This document shows positions 27,317 through 33,890 of a stretch of DNA of 64,000 nucleotides, in pieces; the stretch's first letter is position 1; each line of letters opens with the position of its first letter. Both the position numbers and the translations under genes were made by a program. The notes under the pieces were generated by a model that was not told the DNA's origin, did not search any database, and was given only the letters and a program-made list of their open reading frames with translations. Source of the stretch: Pseudonocardia halophobica (lineage in GTDB: Bacteria > Actinomycetota > Actinomycetes > Mycobacteriales > Pseudonocardiaceae); contig NZ_BSFQ01000020.1 of assembly GCF_027922425.1 (NCBI RefSeq), forward strand, positions 57,394-121,393. The letters are read 5' to 3'.

Positions 27317-28456
27317 ATGACCCAGCCCGGCCCCTCGGAGACGAGCCCGACCGCAGCCATGTCCGCGGCACAGGCGGACCCGCCGACCACCATCCGCGTC
27401 GCCGCGGAGCGCCCCTACGACGTGATCGTCGGGCGCGGGGTGCGGGCCGGGCTGCCCGGCGTCGTGCGGGACCTGGGGTCGCGGACCGCGCTGCTGGTGC
27501 ACCAGCCCGCGCTGGCGGAGGCGGCGGAGGCCGTGCGGCAGGAGCTGGAGGACGCCGGTGTCGACGCCCACCGTGTCGAGGTGCCCGACGCCGAGGAGGG
27601 CAAGGCGCTCGCCGTCGCCGGGTTCTGCTGGGAGGTCTGCGGGCAGATCGGGCTGACCCGCCAGGACGTCGTGATCGGGTTCGGCGGGGGAGCGGCGACC
27701 GACCTGGCCGGCTTCGTGGCCGCGACCTGGATGCGCGGGGTGAAGGTCGTGCACGTGCCGACCACCCTGCTCGCGATGGTCGACGCGGCCGTCGGCGGCA
27801 AGACCGGCATCAACACAGCGGCCGGGAAGAACCTGGTCGGCGCCTTCTACGAGCCCTCCGCCGTGCTCGTGGACCTGGCGACGCTGGAGTCGCTGCCCGA
27901 GCCGGAGCTGGTGGCGGGCATGGCCGAGGTGATCAAGGCCGGCTTCATCGCGGACCCGGTGATCCTCGACCTCGTCGAGCGGGACCCGAAGGCCGCGCTC
28001 GACCCGGCCGGCGAGGTGCTGCCGGAGCTGGTCCGCCGGTCGATCCAGGTGAAGGCCGACGTCGTGGGCGCGGACCTGCGCGAGTCCCACCTGCGGGAGA
28101 TCCTCAACTACGGCCACACGCTGGGGCACGCCATCGAGCGCCGCGAGGACTACACCTGGCGGCACGGGGCGGCGGTGAGCGTCGGGCTGGTGTTCGCCGC
28201 GGAGCTCGCCCGGGCCGCCGGACGCCTCGACGACGCGACCACCGACCGGCACCGCGCGATCCTCACCTCGATCGGCCTCCCCACGACGTACGAGGCCGGG
28301 GTACTGCCGGAGCTGATCGAGACCATGAAGGGCGACAAGAAGTCCCGGGCCGGGATGCTGAGGTTCGTGGTGCTCGACGGCCTCGCGAAGCCGGGCCGGC
28401 TCGAGGGCCCCGCGCCGGAGCTGCTCGAGCAGGCCTATGCGACGGTGAGCGCATGA
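27317..28456 (+). CDS. aroB: 3-dehydroquinate synthase
   Basis: A 379-residue NAD- and zinc-dependent enzyme converting DAHP to 3-dehydroquinate. Motifs are GGGAATDLAGFVAATWMRG (NAD site), PTTLLAMVDAAVGGKTGIN, the zinc ligands Glu in MAEVIKAG and His in LNYGHTLGHAIE, and EYTWRHGAAVSVGL-type residues (DYTWRHGAAV here). The ATG follows TAGGGT by six bases, again a leaderless layout. About 28 residues precede the usual N terminus. It overlaps aroQ by ATGA. Confidence 0.96.
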   Translation: MTQPGPSETSPTAAMSAAQADPPTTIRVAAERPYDVIVGRGVRAGLPGVVRDLGSRTALLVHQPALAEAAEAVRQELEDAGVDAHRVEVPDAEEGKALAVAGFCWEVCGQIGLTRQDVVIGFGGGAATDLAGFVAATWMRGVKVVHVPTTLLAMVDAAVGGKTGINTAAGKNLVGAFYEPSAVLVDLATLESLPEPELVAGMAEVIKAGFIADPVILDLVERDPKAALDPAGEVLPELVRRSIQVKADVVGADLRESHLREILNYGHTLGHAIERREDYTWRHGAAVSVGLVFAAELARAAGRLDDATTDRHRAILTSIGLPTTYEAGVLPELIETMKGDKKSRAGMLRFVVLDGLAKPGRLEGPAPELLEQAYATVSA

Positions 28457-28881
28457 CGCGCGTGCTGGTGCTCAACGGCCCCAACCTCAACCGGCTCGGC
28501 CTGCGCGAGCCCGGCATCTACGGCCACACGACCTACGCCGACCTGGTCGCGCTGTGCGAGAAGACCGGCACCGAGCTGGGGCTGGAGGTCGAGGTCCGGC
28601 AGACCAACACCGAGGGCGAGCTGATCGGCTGGCTGCACGAGGCCGCCGACGCCGGCACCCCGGTCGTGCTCAACCCCGCCGCCTGGACGCACACCAGCGT
28701 GGCGGTGCGGGACGCCTGCGCGATGCTGACCGGCGGCCTGATCGAGGTGCACATCAGCAACGTGCACACGCGCGAGGAGTTCCGGCACCACAGCTACGTC
28801 AGCCCCGTGGCGACCGGCACCATCGTCGGCCTCGGCGTGCAGGGCTACGTCCTGGCCCTGCGCTACCTCGCGAGCCTCTAG
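28453..28881 (+). CDS. aroQ: Type II 3-dehydroquinate dehydratase
   Basis: A 142-residue type II enzyme that dehydrates 3-dehydroquinate. Key residues are Asn and Leu in VLNGPNLNRLGLREPGIYG, with the catalytic Tyr after it; Arg and Glu in VRQTNTEGELIGWLHEA; the substrate-binding stretch NPAAWTHTSVAVRDA; and VHISNVHTREEFRHHSYVS. It overlaps aroB by four bases. aroE, needed for the next step, is not in this window. Confidence 0.96.
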   Translation: MTRVLVLNGPNLNRLGLREPGIYGHTTYADLVALCEKTGTELGLEVEVRQTNTEGELIGWLHEAADAGTPVVLNPAAWTHTSVAVRDACAMLTGGLIEVHISNVHTREEFRHHSYVSPVATGTIVGLGVQGYVLALRYLASL

Positions 28882-28895
28882 CCGCCTGGTGACCC

Positions 28896-29606
28896 TCAGC
28901 CGAAGGCCAGCACGAACTCCTCCGCCGACCGTGGGCGGAACACGACGTTGGCGCGGCGGACGTCGAGCAGCGGGGAGTGCGGCTCCTCGGAGTAGCGGTG
29001 CCCCGGGTAGACGACCGGGTTGCCCGCGAGGGAGCCGAGGCGCTGGATGCTGCGGTACATCGCCTCGACGTCGCCGCCCGGGAAGTCCGTGCGGCCGCAG
29101 CCCTGCAGGAACAGGGTGTCGCCGGCGACCAGCCGCCCGTCGACCAGGAAGCACTGGCTGCCGGGTGTGTGGCCGGGGGTGTGCAGCAGCCGGATGGGGA
29201 TGTCGCCGACCTGCACCACGTCGTCGTTCTCGTGCAGGGTGAGGTCGGCGACGGAGAGCCCGGTGACCTTGGTGACCCACTCGGCCTCGGCCTTCTGCAC
29301 GTGCACCGGGACCGGCGTGCGGCCGAGCAGCCCGGTGAGTCCGGCGAGGTCGAAGCCCATCATCGTCCCGCCGACGTGATCGGGGTGGTGGTGCGTGGCG
29401 AGCACGCCGGTGAGCCGCATGCGGTCGGCCTCGAGCACGTCGAGCAGGTCGTCCGGGGCGTAGGCCGGGTCGACGACGACGGCCTCGCGGGACTCCTCGT
29501 CCCCGATGAGGTAGGCGAAGTTGACCATCTGGGTGGCGACCCGGTCGCCGACCGCGAAGTCCTGTCCGGACAGCAGCTGCCTGAAGTACAGCCCCGACCC
29601 ACTCAT
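28896..29606 (-). CDS. MBL-fold metallo-hydrolase (glyoxalase II-like)
   Basis: A 236-residue metallo-beta-lactamase-fold hydrolase with the metal motif ATHHHPDHVGG, a further His in LLHTPGHTPGSQCF, Asp in VAGDTLFLQGCGRTDF and His in YPGHRYSE, giving a full binuclear site. The pattern resembles hydroxyacyl-glutathione hydrolases and related thioester hydrolases. Actinobacteria generally use mycothiol rather than glutathione, so a mycothiol conjugate is a reasonable guess. The ATG is seven bases from a TAGGCT box that is half of a palindrome shared with the divergent M24 peptidase gene. Confidence 0.85.
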   Translation of the reverse strand: MSGSGLYFRQLLSGQDFAVGDRVATQMVNFAYLIGDEESREAVVVDPAYAPDDLLDVLEADRMRLTGVLATHHHPDHVGGTMMGFDLAGLTGLLGRTPVPVHVQKAEAEWVTKVTGLSVADLTLHENDDVVQVGDIPIRLLHTPGHTPGSQCFLVDGRLVAGDTLFLQGCGRTDFPGGDVEAMYRSIQRLGSLAGNPVVYPGHRYSEEPHSPLLDVRRANVVFRPRSAEEFVLAFG

Positions 29607-29613
29607 GCGGCCA

Positions 29614-29623
29614 AGCCTAGGCT
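29614..29623. promoter_or_regulatory. Shared palindromic -10 element for two divergent leaderless genes
   Basis: AGCCTAGGCT is a perfect palindrome. It reads TAGGCT on the plus strand (29618-29623), seven bases before ATG 29631, and TAGGCT on the minus strand (29615-29620), seven bases before ATG 29606. The whole gap between the two genes is 24 bases, so the two promoters overlap and cannot both be occupied. Confidence 0.65.
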
Positions 29624-29630
29624 GAGACCC

Positions 29631-30758
29631 ATGACCGGTGCCGCCCCGACCAGCACCCGAAGCCCCCGTCCGCAGGCCGCGCGCCGCGAGGCCCTCCGCG
29701 TGCGGGTGCGCGCCGCGGGGCTCGACGGGCTGCTGGTCACCGACCTCGTCAACGTCCGCTACCTGACCGGGTTCACCGGCTCCAACGGCGCCCTGCTGCT
29801 CGCCGCGACGGACGACGCCGGCAGCCGGTTCGGCACGGACGGCCGCTACACGATCCAGGCCGCCGCCGAGGTGCCGGACGTGCCGCCGCTGATCGAGCGG
29901 GCGACGGCGCTGGCACTGGCCGCGCGGGCGTCGGCGCTCGGGATCCGGCGGCTGGGCTTCGAGTCCGACGCCGTGACCGTCGACGCGCACGCGGCCCTGT
30001 CCGCCGCCGCGGAGGGTGCGACGCTCGAGCGGGCGCCTGGGCTCGTCGCGCAGCTGCGGATGATCAAGGACGACACCGAGATCGAGGCGATCCGGCGGGC
30101 CTGCGCCATCGCCGACAACGCGCTCACCGACCTGCTCGACGCGGGCGGGGTCCGGGCGGGCCGGACCGAGCGGGAGATCGCCCTGGACCTGGAGTTCCGG
30201 ATGCGCGCGCTCGGGGCGGACGGGCCGGCGTTCGACGCGATCGTCGCCGCGGGCCCGAACTCCGCGATCCCGCACCACAGCCCGTCCGACGCGCCGCTGC
30301 GTCCCGGCGACCTCCTCAAGCTGGACTTCGGCGCCCTGGTCGGCGGCTACCACTCGGACATGACCCGCACGCTGGTGCTCGGCCGGGCCGCGGACTGGCA
30401 GCGCGAGCTGTACGCCCTGGTCCACGGGGCGCAGGCGGCCGGCTGCGCGGCCGTGGAGGCCGGAGTGCCCGCCGCGGACGTCGACGCGGCGTCCCGCGAG
30501 CCGATCACCGCGGCGGGGCGGGGCCCGGAGTTCCTGCACGGTCTGGGCCACGGCGTCGGGCTGCAGATCCACGAGGCCCCGGCGCTGTCCGCCGCCTCGA
30601 AGGACGTGCTGGAGGCCGGCATGGTCGTCACCGTGGAGCCCGGGGTCTACCTCGCCGGGCGGGGCGGGGTCCGCATCGAGGACACCCTGGTCGTGCCGGG
30701 GGCCGGGCCGGCCGAGACCCTCACCGGGTTCACGAAGGACCTCGTCGAGGTCGCCTGA
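29631..30758 (+). CDS. M24 metallopeptidase (Xaa-Pro peptidase type)
   Basis: A 375-residue creatinase/aminopeptidase-P-fold enzyme. The N-terminal creatinase-like domain (1-150) includes LVTDLVNVRYLTGFTGSNGAL. The catalytic domain supplies all five metal ligands: Asp in LKLDFGAL, Asp in YHSDMTRTL, His in GLGHGVGLQIHE, Glu in VTVEPGVYL and Glu in RIEDTLVV. It would release proline-containing N-terminal residues or dipeptides. pepQ-type genes just upstream of efp are the common actinobacterial order. The ATG is leaderless from the shared palindrome. Confidence 0.9.
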   Translation: MTGAAPTSTRSPRPQAARREALRVRVRAAGLDGLLVTDLVNVRYLTGFTGSNGALLLAATDDAGSRFGTDGRYTIQAAAEVPDVPPLIERATALALAARASALGIRRLGFESDAVTVDAHAALSAAAEGATLERAPGLVAQLRMIKDDTEIEAIRRACAIADNALTDLLDAGGVRAGRTEREIALDLEFRMRALGADGPAFDAIVAAGPNSAIPHHSPSDAPLRPGDLLKLDFGALVGGYHSDMTRTLVLGRAADWQRELYALVHGAQAAGCAAVEAGVPAADVDAASREPITAAGRGPEFLHGLGHGVGLQIHEAPALSAASKDVLEAGMVVTVEPGVYLAGRGGVRIEDTLVVPGAGPAETLTGFTKDLVEVA

Positions 30759-30804
30759 CGAGGGACGCCCGCCGGGGTCACGCTCGTGCTCCGGCACGCG
30801 GCGG

Positions 30805-30810
30805 TATCCT
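30805..30810 (+). promoter_or_regulatory. -10 box for efp with a long 5' leader
   Basis: TATCCT lies about 180 bases upstream of the efp GTG. The leader contains the 11-base direct repeat CTGCAGTACCG at 30947-30957 and 30960-30970, then the ribosome site AGGAGA (30978-30983). The -35 is not clear. The gap between the M24 gene and efp is 234 bases, and no small ORF with coding character is evident in it. Confidence 0.45.
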
Positions 30811-30992
30811 CGACGGCGGTTCGGCGGGGTCCGTCCCGGGCGGGAGTCCGGGCGCCGCCGCCGAGAGCGACATCCGCCGCGTGCGGTCGTACCGGTTCGT
30901 CATCCGTCGTCACGGTCGGCACACGCGCGCCCCGCCGAGTACGACCCTGCAGTACCGCTCTGCAGTACCGACGAACCAGGAGAGACCCGCAC

Positions 30993-31556
30993 GTGGCCAC
31001 CACGAACGACCTGAAGAACGGCTTGGTGCTCAACCTGGAGGGCCAGCTGTGGTCGGTCCAGGCGTTCCAGCACGTCAAGCCCGGCAAGGGCGGCGCCTTC
31101 GTGCGCACCACGCTGAAGAACGTGATGACCGGCAAGGTCGTCGACAAGACGTTCAACGCCGGCACCAAGGTCGAGACCGCGACGGTCGACCGCCGCGACA
31201 TGACCTACCTGTACCGGGACGGCGCGGACTTCGTCTTCATGGACGGCGACACCTACGACCAGCTCCCCATCCCGGAGAACGTGGTCGGCGACGCCGCGAA
31301 CTACCTGCTCGAGAACCAGGTCGCGCAGATCAGCTTCCACGAGGACGCGCCGCTGTTCGTCGAGCTGCCCACCTCGGTCGAGCTGGTCATCTCGCACACC
31401 GACCCGGGCCTGCAGGGCGACCGCTCCACCGGCGGCACCAAGCCGGCCACGCTGGAGACCGGCGCCGAGATCCAGGTCCCGCTGTTCCTCGAGACCGGCA
31501 CCAAGGTGAAGGTCGACACCCGCGACGGCCGGTACCTCGGCCGCGTCAGCAGCTGA
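30993..31556 (+). CDS. efp: Translation elongation factor P
   Basis: A 187-residue three-domain factor that rescues ribosomes stalled at polyproline stretches. The ribosome-facing loop reads HVKPGKGGAF, so the tip residue is a lysine. No epmA or yfmR-like modification gene is nearby, and actinobacterial EF-P is thought to act with this lysine unmodified. Domain III ends in VDTRDGRYLGRVSS. The GTG is chosen from AGGAGA nine bases upstream. nusB begins two bases after its stop. Confidence 0.96.
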   Translation: MATTNDLKNGLVLNLEGQLWSVQAFQHVKPGKGGAFVRTTLKNVMTGKVVDKTFNAGTKVETATVDRRDMTYLYRDGADFVFMDGDTYDQLPIPENVVGDAANYLLENQVAQISFHEDAPLFVELPTSVELVISHTDPGLQGDRSTGGTKPATLETGAEIQVPLFLETGTKVKVDTRDGRYLGRVSS

Positions 31557-31557
31557 C

Positions 31558-31977
31558 GTGCGGGCCAGGACCAAGGCCCGCAAGCGCGCCCTCGACATCC
31601 TCTTCGAGTCGGAGGCGCGCGGCGCCGACCCCCTCGAGGTGCTGACCCAGCGCCGCGAGACGGACGACGCCCCGCCCGTCTCGGACTACGCCGCGCTGCT
31701 GGTGCGCGGCGTGGTGGAGAACCGGGAGCGGATCGACCAGCTCCTCGCCGAGCACGCCGAGGGCTGGACGGTCGCCCGGATGCCGGCCGTCGACCGCACG
31801 CTGCTGCGGATCGGCGTCTACGAGCTGCTCTGGGTGGACGAGATCGACGACCCGGTGGCGATCACCGAGGCCGTCGAGCTCGCCCGGACCCTGTCGACGG
31901 ACGACTCGCCGCGCTTCCTGAACGGCGTGCTCGGCCGGATCGCGGACATCGCCGAGCACCTGCGCGCCACGCTTTGA
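31558..31977 (+). CDS. nusB: Transcription antitermination factor NusB
   Basis: A 139-residue all-helical protein that binds boxA RNA with NusE in rRNA antitermination. Characteristic stretches are the basic N terminus (RTKARKRALDILFESEARG), the central LVRGVVENRERIDQLLAEHAE and the C-terminal VAITEAVELARTLSTDDSPRFLNGVLGRIA. The GTG start is two bases after efp, so the two are co-transcribed. It ends just before array 2. Confidence 0.95.
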   Translation: MRARTKARKRALDILFESEARGADPLEVLTQRRETDDAPPVSDYAALLVRGVVENRERIDQLLAEHAEGWTVARMPAVDRTLLRIGVYELLWVDEIDDPVAITEAVELARTLSTDDSPRFLNGVLGRIADIAEHLRATL

Positions 31978-31980
31978 CTC

Positions 31981-32082
31981 GCATCGTGGAACCATACTGA
32001 GGTTCCGGACGCGTGGAATCGCAGTATGGAACCATAGTGCGGTTTCGAACGCGCTCTGGTCGCATGATGGTTCCATCATGCG
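31981..32082 (+). repeat. Array 2 of the 41-base palindromic repeat family (three copies)
   Basis: Copies begin at 31981, 32021 and 32062 (spacing 40 and 41). Copies 1 and 2 carry GTGGAACCAT and ATGGAACCAT; copy 3 (GCATGATGG-TT-CCATCATGCG) is a perfect inverted repeat. The array fills nearly all of the 114-base gap between the convergent nusB and SDR genes. Confidence 0.85.
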
Positions 32083-32087
32083 ACCAG
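32056..32087. terminator. Perfect 15-base-pair hairpin between convergent nusB and SDR
   Basis: The third copy of array 2 extends into a perfect stem: CTGGTCGCATGATGG, a two-base TT centre, and CCATCATGCGACCAG. Its place at the convergent 3' ends suits a two-way transcription terminator, though no T-run follows on either side. Confidence 0.55.
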
Positions 32088-32091
32088 GGCG

Positions 32092-32817
32092 TCAGCCGAA
32101 GCGGCGCGAGGCCCGGGCGAACAGGGCCGGGGCGGCGCCGTGCACCTTCGCGCCCAGCGCCAGCCACCGCGGCGTGACGACCTCGACGGACCCCCGCCGG
32201 ATCCCGCGGGCGATCTCCTCGGCCACCCGGTCGGCACGGATCGGCCGCGGGAAGCGCCGGTCGTACTCCCGGCCCCGCCGCCCGAAGTAGGGCGTGTCCA
32301 CCGCCCCGGGCAGCACCGTCGTGACGCCGACCTCGGGCGCCTCGATCCGCACCGCGTCGGCGAACCCCCGCAGCCCCGCCTTCGTGGCCGAGTACACGGC
32401 CTCGCCGGCCACTCCGAGGGCCGCGATGGAGGCGACGAACACCAGGTGACCGCGCTCCTCCCGCAGGCCGGGCAGCAGCGCCCGGGTCAGCTGGACCGGC
32501 GCCCGCAGGTTGAGGTCGATCAGCTCGTCGACCCGGGCGGGGGAGAGGTCCTCGAGCGGCCCGGCCGCCCCGACCCCCGCGCAGTGGACGACGAGCGCGG
32601 GCCGGGCGGGCAGCGCGTCGAGCAGGGTGTCGACGCCCGCGGCGAGGTCGGCGACGACGGCCTTGGCGCCGGTCCGCTCGGCGACCTGCTGCAGCCGCTC
32701 CGGGTCCCGCCCGGTCACCACCAGCCGTGCGCCGTCGCCCGCCAGCCGCTGGGCGACAGCGGCCCCGATCCCCGACGACGCCCCCGTGACCAGCGCGACC
32801 CGGCCCTCCACCCTCAT
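32092..32817 (-). CDS. Short-chain dehydrogenase/reductase
   Basis: A 241-residue classical SDR. The NAD(P) motif is VTGASSGIGAAVAQRL (TGxxxGxG, residues 10-25), followed by an NNAG-equivalent region written HCAGVGAAG. The catalytic Ser lies in VFVASIAALG, and Tyr/Lys in VYSATKAGLRGFAD (YxxxK). PGAVDTPYF is the usual post-catalytic segment. Arg in VTGRDPERL suggests NADPH preference. The substrate is unknown. The start codon is supported by GGAG seven bases upstream. The gene is bracketed by palindrome arrays 2 and 3, which point in opposite directions. Confidence 0.88.
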   Translation of the reverse strand: MRVEGRVALVTGASSGIGAAVAQRLAGDGARLVVTGRDPERLQQVAERTGAKAVVADLAAGVDTLLDALPARPALVVHCAGVGAAGPLEDLSPARVDELIDLNLRAPVQLTRALLPGLREERGHLVFVASIAALGVAGEAVYSATKAGLRGFADAVRIEAPEVGVTTVLPGAVDTPYFGRRGREYDRRFPRPIRADRVAEEIARGIRRGSVEVVTPRWLALGAKVHGAAPALFARASRRFG

Positions 32818-32827
32818 CACGCGCTCC

Positions 32828-32930
32828 GCACTATGGATCCACAACTCCCGTAGAACGGCCGAGAAATCGCATTATGGTTCCATGATGCGAATACGACGCG
32901 AGAAATTCGACAGTATGGTTCCACGATGCG
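32828..32930 (-). repeat. Array 3 of the 41-base palindromic repeat family (three copies, inverted)
   Basis: Copies begin at 32828, 32869 and 32910, exactly 41 bases apart with 20-base spacers. Read on the minus strand, the cores become GTGGAACCAT, ATGGAACCAT and a degenerate GTGGATCCAT, so this array is inverted relative to arrays 1 and 2. It fills the 115-base gap between the SDR start and the end of the DMT gene. Confidence 0.85.
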
Positions 32931-32932
32931 GC

Positions 32933-33856
32933 TCATCCGGGGGCCACGTCCGGCCCGGCCCTCCCGGCCGCCGCGTGCTGGGCGTCGAGCTCGTGGAGCA
33001 GGTGGCTGCCGCGCAGGGTGATGAAGGCGATCCCGGCGATCACCACGACCGCGGCGATGCACTGGCCCGCGAGGAGCGCCGGCGTGGCGTCGAGGCGCTC
33101 GCCGAGCCACCATACCCCGATCAGCACCGCGACCACCGGGTCGACGCTGGTGATCACGGCGACGGCCGGCGACACCATCCGCCCCTGCTGGAACGTGTTC
33201 TGGCTCAGCAGGAAGCCGATCGGCCCGATCACGCACACCGCGTACAGCGTGACGTGCTGGAACGGCTCCAGCAGCCCGACCCGCAGCTGCCCCGTGACGA
33301 CCTTCATCAGCCCGGCCGTGACGCCGTACATGATCCCCGTCGCCAGGGCGAGCGCGAGCACGCGGGTGGGGTGCCGCACCAGCGACGAGTACGCGATCGC
33401 CCCGACCACCGCCGCGGCCAGCGCGATGGCGAGCGGCAGCCCGCCCCAGACGTCGACGTGCTCCTGGTCCGACGGCACCGGTCGCGCGAGCAGCAGGAAC
33501 GCGGCGATCCCGGCGGCGCAGAGCAGCGCGCCCAGCAGGATCAGCGGGTCCGGCCGGCGGCGGGACATCAGCGACGAGAACGCCGCCGCGAACACCACGC
33601 CGGTGACCAGCAGCGGCTGGACGACCGCGATCGCCCCGTACGCCAGCGCGATGAGCTGCAGCAACAGGGCGACGATCGTCGCCACCAGCCCCAGCAGCCA
33701 CATCGGCCGGCGGAGCAGCGTGGTGATCAGCCGCGGGCTCAGCGTCGGCGCGGTCTCCACCTCGTGCGTGGCGCGCTGCTGGGCCGCGGTGGCGAGCCCG
33801 AACCCCGCGGCCCCGAGCACGGCGGCAGGGACCGCGATCACCATGTCGCCGTCCAT
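32933..33856 (-). CDS. DMT-superfamily (EamA-like) permease
   Basis: A 307-residue membrane protein with about ten hydrophobic segments and the two-half pattern of EamA/DMT transporters: GAIAVVQPLLVTGVVFAAAF in the first half and SPAVAVITSVDPVVAVLIGV followed by WWLGERL in the second. The substrate cannot be told. ATG 33856 was chosen; a GTG two codons earlier is possible. It lies between array 3 and the glycosyltransferase-acyltransferase fusion on the same strand, with a 34-base gap, so it could belong to that operon. Confidence 0.8.
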   Translation of the reverse strand: MDGDMVIAVPAAVLGAAGFGLATAAQQRATHEVETAPTLSPRLITTLLRRPMWLLGLVATIVALLLQLIALAYGAIAVVQPLLVTGVVFAAAFSSLMSRRRPDPLILLGALLCAAGIAAFLLLARPVPSDQEHVDVWGGLPLAIALAAAVVGAIAYSSLVRHPTRVLALALATGIMYGVTAGLMKVVTGQLRVGLLEPFQHVTLYAVCVIGPIGFLLSQNTFQQGRMVSPAVAVITSVDPVVAVLIGVWWLGERLDATPALLAGQCIAAVVVIAGIAFITLRGSHLLHELDAQHAAAGRAGPDVAPG

Positions 33857-33890
33857 ACCCACCCCCCGGTGCGCGTCCCGAACCGTTCGA

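Noticed and set aside
32092..32817. Transposon passenger gene with a transposase nearby
   Set aside because: The inverted arrays around the SDR gene suggest mobility, but no transposase or target duplication is visible, so no mobile element was annotated.
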